From NCBI GenBank assembly GCA_027068915.1, contig JAMOLT010000033.1, positions 27,812 to 91,811 of the forward strand: 64,000 bases of DNA, in the 5' to 3' direction. The number at the start of each line of letters is the position of its first letter. Position 1 is the stretch's first letter. This DNA comes from Sedimenticola sp. (GTDB lineage Bacteria; Pseudomonadota; Gammaproteobacteria; Chromatiales; Chromatiaceae). Made by a program: the position numbers and the translations under genes. The notes below the pieces were generated by a model, which was given only the letters and a program-made list of their open reading frames with translations, was not told where the DNA came from and ran no database searches. Shown here in pieces: positions 37,984 through 47,382 of the stretch.

Positions 37984-39387
37984 TCAGCTGGCTTTCCGCC
38001 ATTCTTCGCCGCTGTCCTCGTCGTACTGCGCTTCCGGCAGGGGCGTTTTCATGGTGACCAGTTCTTCCGAGCTTACGGGATGAATGGCGATGGTGTTGTC
38101 GAAATCCGCCTTGGTTGCGCCCATCTTTACCGCTACGGCAAAGCCCTGGAGCATTTCGTCCACGTTGTCGCCAATCAGGTGGATGCCCACCACCTGCTCC
38201 TTCTCGCCGGCGCAGACCAGTTTCATGGCGGTGCTCATGCCGTGCCGGGAGAGCGCATGGCGCATGGGCGTGAATTCCGTTTGATAGATGCAGATCTTTG
38301 CGTGTTTCTCCCGCGCCTCGGCTTCGGTGAGCCCCACGGTGGCCACCGGGGGATGGGCGAATACCACGCTGGGAATATTGTCATAGTCCACATGGCTGCC
38401 GGGCTGGTTGTCGAACAGGCGTGCAGCCAGCTTGCGCCCTGCGGCAATGGCGACCGGGGTGAGGGGGGTGCGTCCGGTGATATCGCCAATGGCGTAGATG
38501 CCGGGCACATTGGTGTTCTGCAAGCTGTCTGTAGGCACCATGCCGTTCGCCTGGGTTTCCACGCCGGCCGCCTCGAGGTTGAGATCCCTGGTGTTGGGCG
38601 CTCTGCCGATGGCCCAGATTACGCAATCATAGCCGTCGAGCTGTTCGCCCGCCGCACCGTGCACGCTGATCTGCGCACCGTTTTTGCTGAGGCCATTTAC
38701 CTGGTAGCTCATGTGCAGGCGAATGCCCTGCTTTTGCATTTCCGCCATGAGCACCTTGGAGATCATGGGGTCGAAGCGCTCCAGCACCCGGTCTTCCAGG
38801 GCGATCACCGATACCTGTGAGCCCAGGGCCTGCAGTACGCCGGCCAGCTCCACGCCGATATAGCCGCCACCGATGATGGCCACCTTTTGCGGTTGTTGTT
38901 CCAGGGCGAAGAACCCGTCCGAGGTGATTCCCAGCTCGGCTCCCGGTACGGGGGGAACCATGGGGCGGCCGCCGGTTGCCAGTACGATGTGGTCGGCGCT
39001 GTAGTGTTGTCCTTCCACTTCGATACTGTGGCTGTCCACAAAGCGGGCGTGTCCGTGGATGTGCTGGATATTCAACGTATCCACATAGCCGTCCCAGTAG
39101 TCGTTGATGTTGCGGATATAGTTCTCCCGTCCGGCCACCAGCGCCGCCCAGTCGGTTTTGCCGCGCCGGGTGGGGATGCCAAAGCCGTTTGCGTCATCGA
39201 CGGCATGCGCCAGGTTGGCAGCGATCCACATGACTTTTTTTGGTACACAGCCGTTGTTCACGCAGGTGCCGCCCATTTTGTGCGCTTCCACCACCGCAAC
39301 CTTCTTGCCCAGACGGGCAGCGGTTTCTGCTACCGCAAGGCCGCCGCTGCCGCCGCCAATGGTGATTAAATCAAATTTGTTGTTCAC
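37984..39387 (-). CDS. gor: Glutathione-disulfide reductase
   Basis: 467 residues. FAD site [20 protein letters not shown], redox-active disulfide [18 protein letters not shown]-site [19 protein letters not shown], second FAD site [10 protein letters not shown], and the dimer-interface His/Glu in [14 protein letters not shown]. The CVNNGC spacing and HP(T/V)SSEE ending are those of glutathione reductase rather than dihydrolipoamide dehydrogenase. Start is GTG at 39387: AGAGGATAAGGCA precedes it, and upstream codons are not conserved. It follows the peroxiredoxin-glutaredoxin gene, whose product needs glutathione. Confidence 0.92.
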   Translation of the reverse strand: MNNKFDLITIGGGSGGLAVAETAARLGKKVAVVEAHKMGGTCVNNGCVPKKVMWIAANLAHAVDDANGFGIPTRRGKTDWAALVAGRENYIRNINDYWDGYVDTLNIQHIHGHARFVDSHSIEVEGQHYSADHIVLATGGRPMVPPVPGAELGITSDGFFALEQQPQKVAIIGGGYIGVELAGVLQALGSQVSVIALEDRVLERFDPMISKVLMAEMQKQGIRLHMSYQVNGLSKNGAQISVHGAAGEQLDGYDCVIWAIGRAPNTRDLNLEAAGVETQANGMVPTDSLQNTNVPGIYAIGDITGRTPLTPVAIAAGRKLAARLFDNQPGSHVDYDNIPSVVFAHPPVATVGLTEAEAREKHAKICIYQTEFTPMRHALSRHGMSTAMKLVCAGEKEQVVGIHLIGDNVDEMLQGFAVAVKMGATKADFDNTIAIHPVSSEELVTMKTPLPEAQYDEDSGEEWRKAS

Positions 39388-39415
39388 TGCCTTATCCTCT
39401 TGTTCGGTTCTTGCA

Positions 39416-39436
39416 AGGGAGCGCAAGGCGCTCCCT
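39416..39436 (-). promoter_or_regulatory. Strong intercistronic hairpin between prx-grx and gor
   Basis: AGGGAGCGC and GCGCTCCCT form a perfect 9-bp stem with a 3-nt loop, placed between the peroxiredoxin-glutaredoxin stop and the gor ribosome site. There is no T-run, so it is more likely a transcript-stabilising or partial attenuation structure than a full terminator. Confidence 0.6.
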
Positions 39437-39444
39437 GTGGCATG

Positions 39445-40191
39445 TCAGGCGGCTTGCCTGGATTCTCCTTTCAAATAGGTTTCCAGTTCTTCCGAGCCGC
39501 CAATGTAGTTGCCTTCGACAAACACCTGGGGCACGCTTTCGCTGCCGGTGATTGCACGCAGGCTGCGCAGGCTGGCGTCACGTCCAAGAACGATTTCCTC
39601 GTAGCCCATGTTTTGCGCCTGGAGCATTTCCTTGGCTTTGGCGCAGAACGGGCAGCCGGGTTTGGTGATGATGCTGACCGCTTTCGGCTTTTGCGCATTG
39701 GGGTTGATGTAGTCCAGCATGGTGTCCGCATCGGAAACCTCGAAAGGATCGCCGGGCACGTCGGGCTCGACGAACATCTTCTCGATGACACCGTCTTTTA
39801 CCAGCATGGAATAGCGCCAGCTGCGCATGCCGAATCCCAGGTCGGATTTGTCTACCAGCATGTCCATGCCCAGGGTGAATTCACCGTTTCCGTCAGGGAT
39901 CAGGCGCACGTTCTCCGCTTCCTGGTTTTCCTTCCAGGCGTCCATGACGAAGGCGTCATTGACGGAAATGCAGATAATTTCATCCACACCGTTGTCCTTG
40001 AAGGTGGCAGCCAGCTCGTTGTAGCGGGGCAAGTGGGTAGAAGAGCAGGTGGGGGTAAATGCGCCCGGCAGTGAAAACACCACCACGGTTTTTCCCTGGA
40101 AGATGTCATCGCTGCTGACGTCAACGAACTCGTTGTTCTGGCGGGTTTTGAATACTACCTGGGGTACGGTCAGGCCTTCTTGGTTGTACAT
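39445..40191 (-). CDS. Peroxiredoxin-glutaredoxin fusion (PrxV/Grx)
   Basis: 248 residues. The first 165 form a Prx5-type peroxiredoxin with the peroxidatic cysteine in [17 protein letters not shown]; the last 75 form a glutaredoxin with [16 protein letters not shown] and [13 protein letters not shown]. Such fusions, known from Haemophilus and Vibrio, reduce hydroperoxides using glutathione through their own glutaredoxin domain. gor lies downstream in the same direction, giving a self-contained glutathione peroxidase pathway. An OxyR-like half site lies about 95 bp upstream. Confidence 0.95.
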   Translation of the reverse strand: MYNQEGLTVPQVVFKTRQNNEFVDVSSDDIFQGKTVVVFSLPGAFTPTCSSTHLPRYNELAATFKDNGVDEIICISVNDAFVMDAWKENQEAENVRLIPDGNGEFTLGMDMLVDKSDLGFGMRSWRYSMLVKDGVIEKMFVEPDVPGDPFEVSDADTMLDYINPNAQKPKAVSIITKPGCPFCAKAKEMLQAQNMGYEEIVLGRDASLRSLRAITGSESVPQVFVEGNYIGGSEELETYLKGESRQAA

Positions 40192-40284
40192 GGGATTTCT
40201 CCTGTTTGGTTAATATCTCGTTAATGTGGAGCTATTATTGCCAATGGAGAGGTATAGTAGAAATTGTATTTATTGATTTACTTG

Positions 40285-40299
40285 ATAGGCATAGGCTAT
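40285..40299. promoter_or_regulatory. OxyR-like ATAG-N7-CTAT dyad
   Basis: ATAGGCATAGGCTAT has the ATAG-N7-CTAT spacing of one OxyR half-operator, 94 bp before the peroxiredoxin-glutaredoxin start. The second half-operator expected 7 bp away is not clear, so this is weak evidence supported mainly by the fit to the gene function. Confidence 0.3.
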
Positions 40300-40445
40300 T
40301 GCTTTGTGCTGCATCTGTATGCCGTGCAAGGATGTGTGGCCATTTTCAACATCCTGTAAAAGGTTTTTTTCAGCGCTCCCTTCGGCTGGGCCACAATGCG
40401 CCAAGATGGCATCTCATTAACCATCAGTCCTGGAAGGAGAAGACC

Positions 40446-40550
40446 ATGAGCAAGATTACGATCGTTATTGATCCAACACCGAGGTTTCTTTGTCTTCTTC
40501 GACATCCGCGTTCAACCGGGTTAATTTTGGGTCATCCCAGGTGCCGCTGA
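40446..40550 (+). pseudogene. Orphan gene start overlapping the yhdP 3' end
   Basis: A strong ribosome site (GGAAGGAGAAG) stands 4 bp before an ATG that opens MSKITIVIDPTP, then the frame runs antisense into the 3' end of yhdP and stops after 34 codons. The first residues look like a genuine N terminus (beta strand then DP). It may be the remaining front of a gene cut off when yhdP came to lie here. Product unknown. Confidence 0.3.
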
Positions 40551-43500
40551 TGTTGTAGGTGATGCGCTGGATTTTCTGCAGCCTTTCGGAAAAGGCCTGC
40601 TGAGCCAGCAGTACGACCAGGCCGGCGGCAGGCCCCCCGGCAATGGCGCCGGCAACGGGGAGCGTGGCGTCCAGGCGTGGTGACACGGATAGAACCTGGT
40701 CGTAGGTTTCGTTGATCAGGTCGATGCTTCCGGCAATCAGGACAGAAGCGGAAGGCCCGATAATTTCCAGGTTGTTGGTATACATCTGGCCGGCATCGAA
40801 CTGGAAATTCCCCATGATGGTATCGAAGGCCATGCCTTGCTGGTAGACGTCCTTGAAGTCGAGCTTCAGGCGTCGGCGCAGGGTGTCAAAATTGACCAGC
40901 CCCAGAATACGCGCCAGCCCGGGCTTGAAGTGCAGAAACCTGCCCTGGGTCATGTCCAGCTGGGCTTCTCCCTGCATTTGTTTGGCATTGGGCTGGAAAG
41001 GTGCGCCCACCCAGCTCAGGTCAAAGCTGAGGTGGGTTTTGCTGCCCGAGAGAAAGTCCATGTGCAGAGCCTTTTTCAACAGTTTTCCCATGTTGTCTGT
41101 GGTAACCGCGCCCTTGAGCCAGGTGATGCCGCTACCGGCGCTGTATTCCCAGCTGCCATGAATAGAGATGTCTGCCAGTTTGCCGTGGGCCTCCAGTTTT
41201 TCGATGATCTGGGTGTCTGCCTGCCTGGTGGTGCGCAGCTCCAGGGTTCCGAGTTTTGCCTTGTTCAGCACAAAGTTCTGGCTGCTGAGGCGGAGGGCGG
41301 GAAAATCACTTGGCAGAAGCTTTTCCGTTGATGCTGGCGGTGTTTTTGTGCTTTTTTCCGCTGAAGTTTGCAGGTGCAGCTTGTCGAGGTTGAGCACCAG
41401 GGGCTGGCTGTGAAGATCGTCTGAAAATGCCAGGTTGCCACTGATGTTGTCGGAGCTTATCCACCCCTTCCATTGGCCTGCAGCGTGGCGTAAATCCAGC
41501 AGGAATGAGGAAGCGATCAGGGGTGAGGCATCCAGCTTTTCTATTTCCAGGCGTATGCGCCTGAGGTGTACAGACGAAAGATTCTGGTTGCTCTGGCCGC
41601 TGAAATGGCGCAGCCAGCTGCGCACAGGGATTGAAGATATTTTCGCCAGCAGCTCATCCCCCTGCGTACTGTCCTGCTTGAAGGTGATGCCGAGGATGTC
41701 GCCATACTTTATGGTGGTTGAGGTAGATGTACCACCCAGCCGCATATCCAGTCGCAAAGGGATGCTTTGTTCCGCCTTTTTTCCCAGGGGAGCGGGTGTG
41801 TCCACGGCCATTCCTTCAAGTGTTGATTGTATCTGCAGCCTGGTTGCTGTTTCCGGGGGGGCGTCCAGCCCGGGTATGGTCAGGGACAGATCCACGTCAG
41901 CTGCACCCTGAAGGCCCAGCGGGCCCAGCTGGGGGTACTGCTGCTGCAATCCATGCGCGGGAATCTTGCCTTGGGCCTCGACCAGCGTGGCGTTCCCGGC
42001 GGGGCTTATGGAAAGTGATACATCTGCACCCAGGGCTGTGGCCTGAACGTCATCGGCAAATAATCCCTGATTGTTTATTTTCAGTTGCCCTTGCAGATTA
42101 CTCAGTAGAAGTTGCTGTTGCAGCAGGGTCAGGGAGGCCCCCTGTTTGAAATCAATGGCAATATCAAATTCCGGCGGGGTTGTGTGGGCTGCAAGGGGAA
42201 TCCCAAGTTGTAGTTGCAAGTCGGAGTTACCGTTGGCCGACAGACCCTTGATCCGGTTTGCAACCGTGTGTTTCAGCGGGGTTTCACGCAAAAGGCGCAG
42301 ATAGTCGGTCATGGGGCCTGTTGTCTTGCCGCTGATGAGCAAGGGGCTGATTGGGTGCAGGGAGGCGATATTTGCAGTTGCGTGACGAACCTGTGTCTTG
42401 TAAATGCGTGCCCGCTTGGCCTGGATGCTCAGGCTGTTGTTATGGAAGCGCACACGGGCTGAGGTGCCTGTTAGTGGCGGCCACTGATCCTGGTAGGCCA
42501 GCTTCAGGTCTTTCACATCGAACAGCACTTCAAAATGACCATCGCGGGTTTTGTCAAAAGGGAAATGCCCCGGGGCGAGGGGGCCATAAAACAGGAAACT
42601 GCCTTGTGGAACGCTGCCGGACACGATGGCGGCATCCAGCCAGGCAACCAGATTGTCGGACATGATGCCCACCGGATAATACAGCCCGGCTCGTTTTCCG
42701 TTGCCATTGCGGAAGTCGGTTTGTATGTCCATGATGGGCGGGTTTCCGGCAGCCTTTTCCACCCGCAGGCGGCTGATCGTCTGCAAATCAGGGCTGTCGG
42801 CAAGCAGGTGCTCACTGTGCAATACCCAGCTGTCTTCATCCTTTTTCTGCCATTCGATTTCGCCCTGGAGCAGATGCAGGGGAAGGGGTTGGCGAAACAG
42901 GGTCATGAAGCGAATCTGCGCATTCCGTGTGTCCAGGCGCAGCCGGGCCGAGTCTTTGTGCAACAGGATGTTGCCGCTGAAATTGCTGATACCGGGCAGT
43001 TCTTCCCGGGGCTGGATCGATAGCCGATGAAATTTGCTGTAAAAGCTTGGGGTGGATGCCAGGTCGCCGAGGTCGATGCTGGCGCGCAGGGAACTCAGCA
43101 AGCCACCGGGAGACAGGGCTTCCAGCAGCTTTCTGGTTTCATGATCCTGCGGCAGTAGCGGCAACAGCTTTGCGGCCCCCTGAAGATCAATTTGTGATAT
43201 GCCCAGCAACAGCTTTCCCTGCTGCATCAGCATTGCCATGTCGGTATCTTTCCACTGATACGTGTCAGCATTCATGCGGAAGTCCTTAAGTTGCAGCTTC
43301 CAGCCCGTATCGTGTTTTTCGTAGAGCAGGTCACCCTGCAGGCGGGTGAGCTTAAGGGCTGTGCTGTCGGGGGTATGCAGGTTCACCTCGTCCAGATCGA
43401 TCAATGCCCTTGTGCTGCGGTGTTGCCCCTGTTCCCAATAGCTCCATGCCTGAAAATTCAGTTGCAGGTTGCTCAGCAGATAGCCGTCGGGGAGATAGGC

Positions 43501-44205
43501 CTGCAGCAGTTGCTCTGTTTGCAGGCCGCGTCCCTGTGACCAGAACATGCCTGACCAGTTTCCCCGGGAGATCGAGCCATCTATTTCCGCCTGCACCTGA
43601 AAGCCCTGTTCAGGGGAAGAGATGCTGAGGCTGCTGTGGTTTCCCCGGGTCAGCATCTTTACGCTCAAATGTCCCTGAAGGATGCGGGCGCCACGTTTTT
43701 CGTCCTGAAGATCGATTGTGGTGTCTTCCAGAAAAATATAGGCAGGCAGTTTTCTGTTGCCGCCCGCAAATTGTTGCAGACCGGAGATGCGTGTTTTGCC
43801 GGCCGCATCCCGGAGAACCTGGATGCGGGTGCCTTCAAGATGAATGTTGATGGGCAGGTTTTGCTTCCACCAGGGCAATGCCCCCAGGTTTATCCCCACC
43901 AGGGCATCCCCCAGAAGCAGCTCCTCCTCATCGCCGAGGGAGAGCTGGCGCACCCAGAGCCGTGGGGTAATGCCTGCCCAGTAGGTTTCGATTTTGCTGA
44001 ACCGCACCGGGGTGCCGACAACGGCGCTGGCCCAGCGCTCGATGGTTTGCCGGTTGTTTTCTGCATACAGGGCAAAGCCGAAGATCAGCGCCTTTGCAGT
44101 TGCGACGAGAATGATAATGAGGCACAGCAGTTGGAAGAGCCGCGTTATCAGATGCTTGAATATTCCCCAGAGCAACTCAATCCGCCTTGTTGGATCGCCT
44201 GGCAT
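40465..44205 (-). CDS. yhdP: YhdP family AsmA-like envelope protein
   Basis: 1246 residues. A single N-terminal helix (LFQLLCLIIILVATAKALIF) anchors a very long periplasmic protein of repeated beta strands with DUF3971 and an AsmA-like C-terminal region (LAGSIDLINETYDQVLSVSP and LPVAGAIAGGPAAGLVVLL). YhdP and its relatives bridge inner and outer membranes and move phospholipids outward. The start abuts the rng stop with no gap, the standard rng-yhdP order. Confidence 0.92.
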   Translation of the reverse strand: MPGDPTRRIELLWGIFKHLITRLFQLLCLIIILVATAKALIFGFALYAENNRQTIERWASAVVGTPVRFSKIETYWAGITPRLWVRQLSLGDEEELLLGDALVGINLGALPWWKQNLPINIHLEGTRIQVLRDAAGKTRISGLQQFAGGNRKLPAYIFLEDTTIDLQDEKRGARILQGHLSVKMLTRGNHSSLSISSPEQGFQVQAEIDGSISRGNWSGMFWSQGRGLQTEQLLQAYLPDGYLLSNLQLNFQAWSYWEQGQHRSTRALIDLDEVNLHTPDSTALKLTRLQGDLLYEKHDTGWKLQLKDFRMNADTYQWKDTDMAMLMQQGKLLLGISQIDLQGAAKLLPLLPQDHETRKLLEALSPGGLLSSLRASIDLGDLASTPSFYSKFHRLSIQPREELPGISNFSGNILLHKDSARLRLDTRNAQIRFMTLFRQPLPLHLLQGEIEWQKKDEDSWVLHSEHLLADSPDLQTISRLRVEKAAGNPPIMDIQTDFRNGNGKRAGLYYPVGIMSDNLVAWLDAAIVSGSVPQGSFLFYGPLAPGHFPFDKTRDGHFEVLFDVKDLKLAYQDQWPPLTGTSARVRFHNNSLSIQAKRARIYKTQVRHATANIASLHPISPLLISGKTTGPMTDYLRLLRETPLKHTVANRIKGLSANGNSDLQLQLGIPLAAHTTPPEFDIAIDFKQGASLTLLQQQLLLSNLQGQLKINNQGLFADDVQATALGADVSLSISPAGNATLVEAQGKIPAHGLQQQYPQLGPLGLQGAADVDLSLTIPGLDAPPETATRLQIQSTLEGMAVDTPAPLGKKAEQSIPLRLDMRLGGTSTSTTIKYGDILGITFKQDSTQGDELLAKISSIPVRSWLRHFSGQSNQNLSSVHLRRIRLEIEKLDASPLIASSFLLDLRHAAGQWKGWISSDNISGNLAFSDDLHSQPLVLNLDKLHLQTSAEKSTKTPPASTEKLLPSDFPALRLSSQNFVLNKAKLGTLELRTTRQADTQIIEKLEAHGKLADISIHGSWEYSAGSGITWLKGAVTTDNMGKLLKKALHMDFLSGSKTHLSFDLSWVGAPFQPNAKQMQGEAQLDMTQGRFLHFKPGLARILGLVNFDTLRRRLKLDFKDVYQQGMAFDTIMGNFQFDAGQMYTNNLEIIGPSASVLIAGSIDLINETYDQVLSVSPRLDATLPVAGAIAGGPAAGLVVLLAQQAFSERLQKIQRITYNISGTWDDPKLTRLNADVEEDKETSVLDQ

Positions 44206-45657
44206 TCAAACCAGCACCACATCGTACTGCTCCTGGGTATAGAGCGTTTCGGCCTGGAGGCGGATGGGCTTGCCGATGAATTGCTCCAGCTCGGCCAGCT
44301 CCTGGGATTCCTCATCCAGCAGCCGGTCCACCACCTCCGGTGAAGCCAGCACCAAAAGCGACTGGCTTTCAAACTGGCGCGCCTCACGCAGTATTTCACG
44401 GAAGATTTCGTAACAGGTGGTTTCCGCCGTTTTGATGTAGCCGCGGCCGTTGCAGGTGGGGCAGTTGTCGCAAAGCACATGTTCCAGAGATTCCCGGGTG
44501 CGTTTGCGGGTCATTTCCACCAGCCCCAGGGAAGAAACTTCGCAAACGGTGGTGCGTGCATGATCCCTGGACAGCCAGCGATCCAGGGTGCGCATGACCT
44601 GGCGCTTGTGCTCCTGCTCGGCCATGTCGATGAAGTCGATGATGATGATGCCGCCAAGATTGCGCAGCCGCAGCTGTCGGCAGATGGCCTGGGCGGCTTC
44701 CAGGTTGGTCTTGAAAATGGTTTCTTCCAGATTGTGGTGCCCCACGAAGCCGCCGGTGTTGACGTCGATGGTGGTCATGGCCTCGGTCTGATCCACGATG
44801 AGGTGGCCGCCGGATTTCAGATCCACCCGGCGGGCCAGGGCCTTCTGGATTTCGTCCTCTACATTATAAAGGTCGAAAAGGGGGCGCTCGCCGGGATAAT
44901 ACTTCACCAGGGAGGCGATATCCTTGTTGAATTTTTCCGCGAAGTTCACCGCCTTTTCCCAGGTGGAGCGGGAGTCGATGCTGATTTTCTCCACTTCCGG
45001 CCCGGCCAGGTCGCGCAAGGCCCGCAGCGCCAGGGGCAAGTCTTCGTGGACGATCTTGATGGTATTGGCGGAGCTGGCTTTTTCCTGGATGCACTGCCAC
45101 AGGCGTTGCAGGAACAGCATGTCCGTGCGCAGCTCCTCCGCGTCGATTCCCTCGGCCGCGGTGCGGGCGATAAAGCCGCCTTTCAGCCCGCATTCCTCGG
45201 AGACCTCCTGCAATATGTTTTTCAGGCGCTGGCGTTCCTCGTCGTCCTCGATCTTCTGGGAAATACCGGTGGTGTTGCTGTTGGGCATGAACACCAGATA
45301 ACGGGAGGGGATGGAAATATTCGTGGTCAGCCTCGCGCCTTTCGAACCCAGGGGGTCTTTCACCACCTGCACCACGATATAGCTGCCTTCCCTGACCAAT
45401 TGGGTAATGTCGGTGGACTTGTCGCCGTTGCCGCTGCTGATATCGGCAGCGTGCAAAAAGGCCGCCCGCGCCAGCCCGGCATCCACGAATGCCGCCTGCA
45501 TGCCGGGCAGCACCCGGCAGACCTTGCCCTTGTAGATATTGCCCACCAGCCCGCGGTTGGAGCTGCGCTCGATCAGCACTTCCTGGACGATGCCGTTTTC
45601 GATAAGGGCAACCCGGGTTTCCGGAGGGGTGACATTGATCAGTATCTCTTCGCTCAT
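44206..45657 (-). CDS. rng: Ribonuclease G
   Basis: 483 residues. The N-terminal S1 domain includes RGLVGNIYKGKVCRVLPGMQ and AAFVDAGLARAAFLH; the catalytic domain holds TMTTIDVNTGG-like AMTTIDVNTGGFVGH and GGIIIIDFIDM with the two magnesium-binding aspartates. The zinc-link CPTCNGRGYI is present. The protein lacks the long degradosome tail of RNase E. It processes 16S rRNA 5' ends and decays mRNA. maf lies 9 bp upstream. Confidence 0.96.
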   Translation of the reverse strand: MSEEILINVTPPETRVALIENGIVQEVLIERSSNRGLVGNIYKGKVCRVLPGMQAAFVDAGLARAAFLHAADISSGNGDKSTDITQLVREGSYIVVQVVKDPLGSKGARLTTNISIPSRYLVFMPNSNTTGISQKIEDDEERQRLKNILQEVSEECGLKGGFIARTAAEGIDAEELRTDMLFLQRLWQCIQEKASSANTIKIVHEDLPLALRALRDLAGPEVEKISIDSRSTWEKAVNFAEKFNKDIASLVKYYPGERPLFDLYNVEDEIQKALARRVDLKSGGHLIVDQTEAMTTIDVNTGGFVGHHNLEETIFKTNLEAAQAICRQLRLRNLGGIIIIDFIDMAEQEHKRQVMRTLDRWLSRDHARTTVCEVSSLGLVEMTRKRTRESLEHVLCDNCPTCNGRGYIKTAETTCYEIFREILREARQFESQSLLVLASPEVVDRLLDEESQELAELEQFIGKPIRLQAETLYTQEQYDVVLV

Positions 45658-45666
45658 ACCTCTATG

Positions 45667-46230
45667 TTACACCGACCAGCCGGGGACATTCGCCAGTAAT
45701 TGTCCGGTTTCGTACAGGGGCAACCCCATGATGCCGGAGTAGCTGCCGGAAATATGCTCGATAAACAACGCCCCGCGCCCCTGTATCGCATAGCCCCCGG
45801 CTTTGCCCGCCGGTTCCCCCGTGGCCCAGTAGCGCCGGGCTTCCGCCTCGCTGACGGCGCGAAAGCGCACCTGGCTGCTGCTCAACCGGTAGCGCGTCTT
45901 GCCGTCCTGCGCCAGGGCGACGCCGGTGTATACCTGATGCGTGGCCGCCGACAGCAATTGCAGCATTTGCACGGCATGTGCCTCGTCTTCCGGCTTGCCC
46001 AGAATGACATCGTTGATGACCACGCAGGTATCGGCGGCCAGCACCGGCAGGGCAGGGGCCAGCTGTTGCCCGGCCCGCACCTTGGCCAGGGTGATGCGTT
46101 GCACATACTCCAGGGCCGGTTCCCCATGGAGCGGGGTCTCGTCCACCTCCACGGTGGCCACCTCATGGGCGACGCCGATCTGGTTCAGCAGTTCCCGCCG
46201 CCGGGGGGATTGTGAGGCCAGAACAATCAT
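45667..46230 (-). CDS. maf: Maf-type nucleoside triphosphate pyrophosphatase
   Basis: 187 residues. The Maf signature [18 protein letters not shown] opens the protein, followed by [24 protein letters not shown] and [20 protein letters not shown]. Maf proteins hydrolyse dTTP/UTP or modified nucleotides to monophosphates. ATG at 46230 overlaps the rlmH stop by 4 bp; the frame is open upstream only as antisense. Confidence 0.95.
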   Translation of the reverse strand: MIVLASQSPRRRELLNQIGVAHEVATVEVDETPLHGEPALEYVQRITLAKVRAGQQLAPALPVLAADTCVVINDVILGKPEDEAHAVQMLQLLSAATHQVYTGVALAQDGKTRYRLSSSQVRFRAVSEAEARRYWATGEPAGKAGGYAIQGRGALFIEHISGSYSGIMGLPLYETGQLLANVPGWSV

Positions 46231-46697
46231 GCGCGGTGGTAGGGGTGGTTGTTGAGGATGCTCCAGGCCCGGTACAACTGTTCCGCAATCACCACCCGCA
46301 CCAGGGGATGGGGCAGGGTCAACGGAGAAAGCGACCAGAGCTGATCCGCCCGCTCCCGGCATTCCGGCGCCAGCCCCTCCGGGCCGCCCACCAGTAGCGA
46401 TACATCCCGCCCGTCCGCCATCCAGTTTTGCAATTGCGTGGCAAGGTCTTCCGTGCGCCAGCTGCGCCCGTTGACCTCCAGGGCGATGACCCGGCTGCTC
46501 CTGGGAACGGCTTTCAGCATCGCCCTGCCTTCGTCGCGGGCGATGCGGGCAATATCGGCATTCTTGCCCCGGTGCCTGGCGCTGATCTCCAGCAGCTTCA
46601 AGGTGCACTCGGAGGGCAGCCGCCGGGCGTATTCCTGGTAGCCCTCCTGTACCCAGCGGGGCATTTTGTCACCTACGGCAATGAGATGGATGTTCAT
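46227..46697 (-). CDS. rlmH: 23S rRNA pseudouridine-1915 N3-methyltransferase
   Basis: 156 residues of the SPOUT/RlmH family: [20 protein letters not shown], the SAM-knot motif [20 protein letters not shown] and the C-terminal [20 protein letters not shown] with NHPYHR. The start at 46697 is fixed by the family N terminus. The usual upstream gene rsfS is absent; repeats and the cassette island start instead. Confidence 0.96.
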   Translation of the reverse strand: MNIHLIAVGDKMPRWVQEGYQEYARRLPSECTLKLLEISARHRGKNADIARIARDEGRAMLKAVPRSSRVIALEVNGRSWRTEDLATQLQNWMADGRDVSLLVGGPEGLAPECRERADQLWSLSPLTLPHPLVRVVIAEQLYRAWSILNNHPYHRA

Positions 46698-46740
46698 GCG
46701 GAGTATTTTACACCGTCGGTCCCGGTAGGTGCTTCTCATG

Positions 46741-46860
46741 ACAGGATTTCCAGTGCATGAACCCATGGACGGGTGAAAGTGGAGCAATGCAGGACAGATG
46801 CAGGGATGTATCGTAGTAGAACAATACAGGAGCAGTTGCCGAGGCCGGGATCCCGTGTCG
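46741..46860 (+). repeat. Dispersed intergenic repeat, left copy
   Basis: Contains ACCCATGGACGGGTGAAAGT, GAGCAATGCAGGA, GGAGCAGTTG and GCCGAGGCCGGGATCC in that order. The same blocks occur in the opposite orientation at 52300-52385, with an extra 30 bases here in the middle. No coding potential is evident. The two copies bracket the AT-rich island. Confidence 0.75.
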
Positions 46861-47157
46861 TGACATCGCAAGATTAGATTCGTAGCAGATAAAACCCTTC
46901 CCAAACCCGGGTATTTGCCTTGCAAGGCGCAGGGCGGGTACACTGGTGCAAGATTGCCTGGGAGATTTTGATTATTATGGATAGTATGCGCTTGCTCCGT
47001 CAGGGGGCACGAGGCAGGAACCAACCCAGCGGGCAGCACAGCGCGCCCGTTCTCTTCCTTTTTTCCCGTGGCGTTCGCCGTGAGCGCCTGATCTTGCCCA
47101 CTAACAACAGACACCTGCCTAAGCGACTCGTTGTGCCTCAAATGCCGCTGGACTGAT
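46861..47157. other. Gap between repeat and first cassette
   Basis: About 300 bases with no gene I can support. A plus-strand frame (46920-47156) has no recognisable product. CTCGTTGTGCC at 47128-47138 may be the right end of a further decayed attC-like site, but no left partner is visible. Confidence 0.4.
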
Positions 47158-47166
47158 ATTGATCCT

Positions 47167-47307
47167 AGGTCTGAATGGTGGACTACTATCTGCTCGTTTT
47201 GCGGAAGAAAAGACACAGAGTTTGCACGCATGCTTGAAGGAAAATATGCGGTTATTTGCGAGGATTGCGTTAATAGATATTATGAGGAATTTAACAAAAA
47301 TGCATAA
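47167..47307 (+). pseudogene. ClpX-type C4 zinc-finger cassette lacking a start codon
   Basis: The frame reads [20 protein letters not shown] and then [20 protein letters not shown] to a TAA at 47305-47307. The C-x2-C...C-x2-C spacing and wording match the N-terminal zinc-binding domain of ClpX, which also occurs alone as a small protein. The codon where ATG would be expected (47167-47169) is AGG; the only in-frame alternative is ATT at 47158. It is probably an inactivated cassette gene. The stop codon lies inside the attC-like site that follows. Confidence 0.6.
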
Positions 47308-47376
47308 CAAGTGGGTCAACAAGGACTGGCAACTACGCTGCGTTTCGTTGCCACTCTGTTACCCTTGTCGTTTTGT
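47302..47376. repeat. attC-like recombination site 1
   Basis: An imperfect palindrome of 75 bp. The outer left GCATAACAAGTGGGT pairs with right ACCCTTGTCGTTTTGT with two unpaired bases; the inner stem TGGCAAC pairs perfectly with GTTGCCA around a 13-nt loop. The right end GTCGTT occurs just before the next gene (ATG 7 bp on). Imperfect pairing with bulged bases and a core GTT is the known architecture of integron attC sites. Confidence 0.65.
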
Positions 47377-47382
47377 TTCAAA

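Noticed and set aside
40206..40550. 114-codon plus-strand frame upstream of the peroxiredoxin-glutaredoxin gene
   Set aside because: Most of it is promoter-region DNA; only the internal start at 40446 has a credible ribosome site.
46920..47156. 78-codon plus-strand frame before the cassette array
   Set aside because: Arginine-rich low-information sequence without ribosome site or family resemblance.
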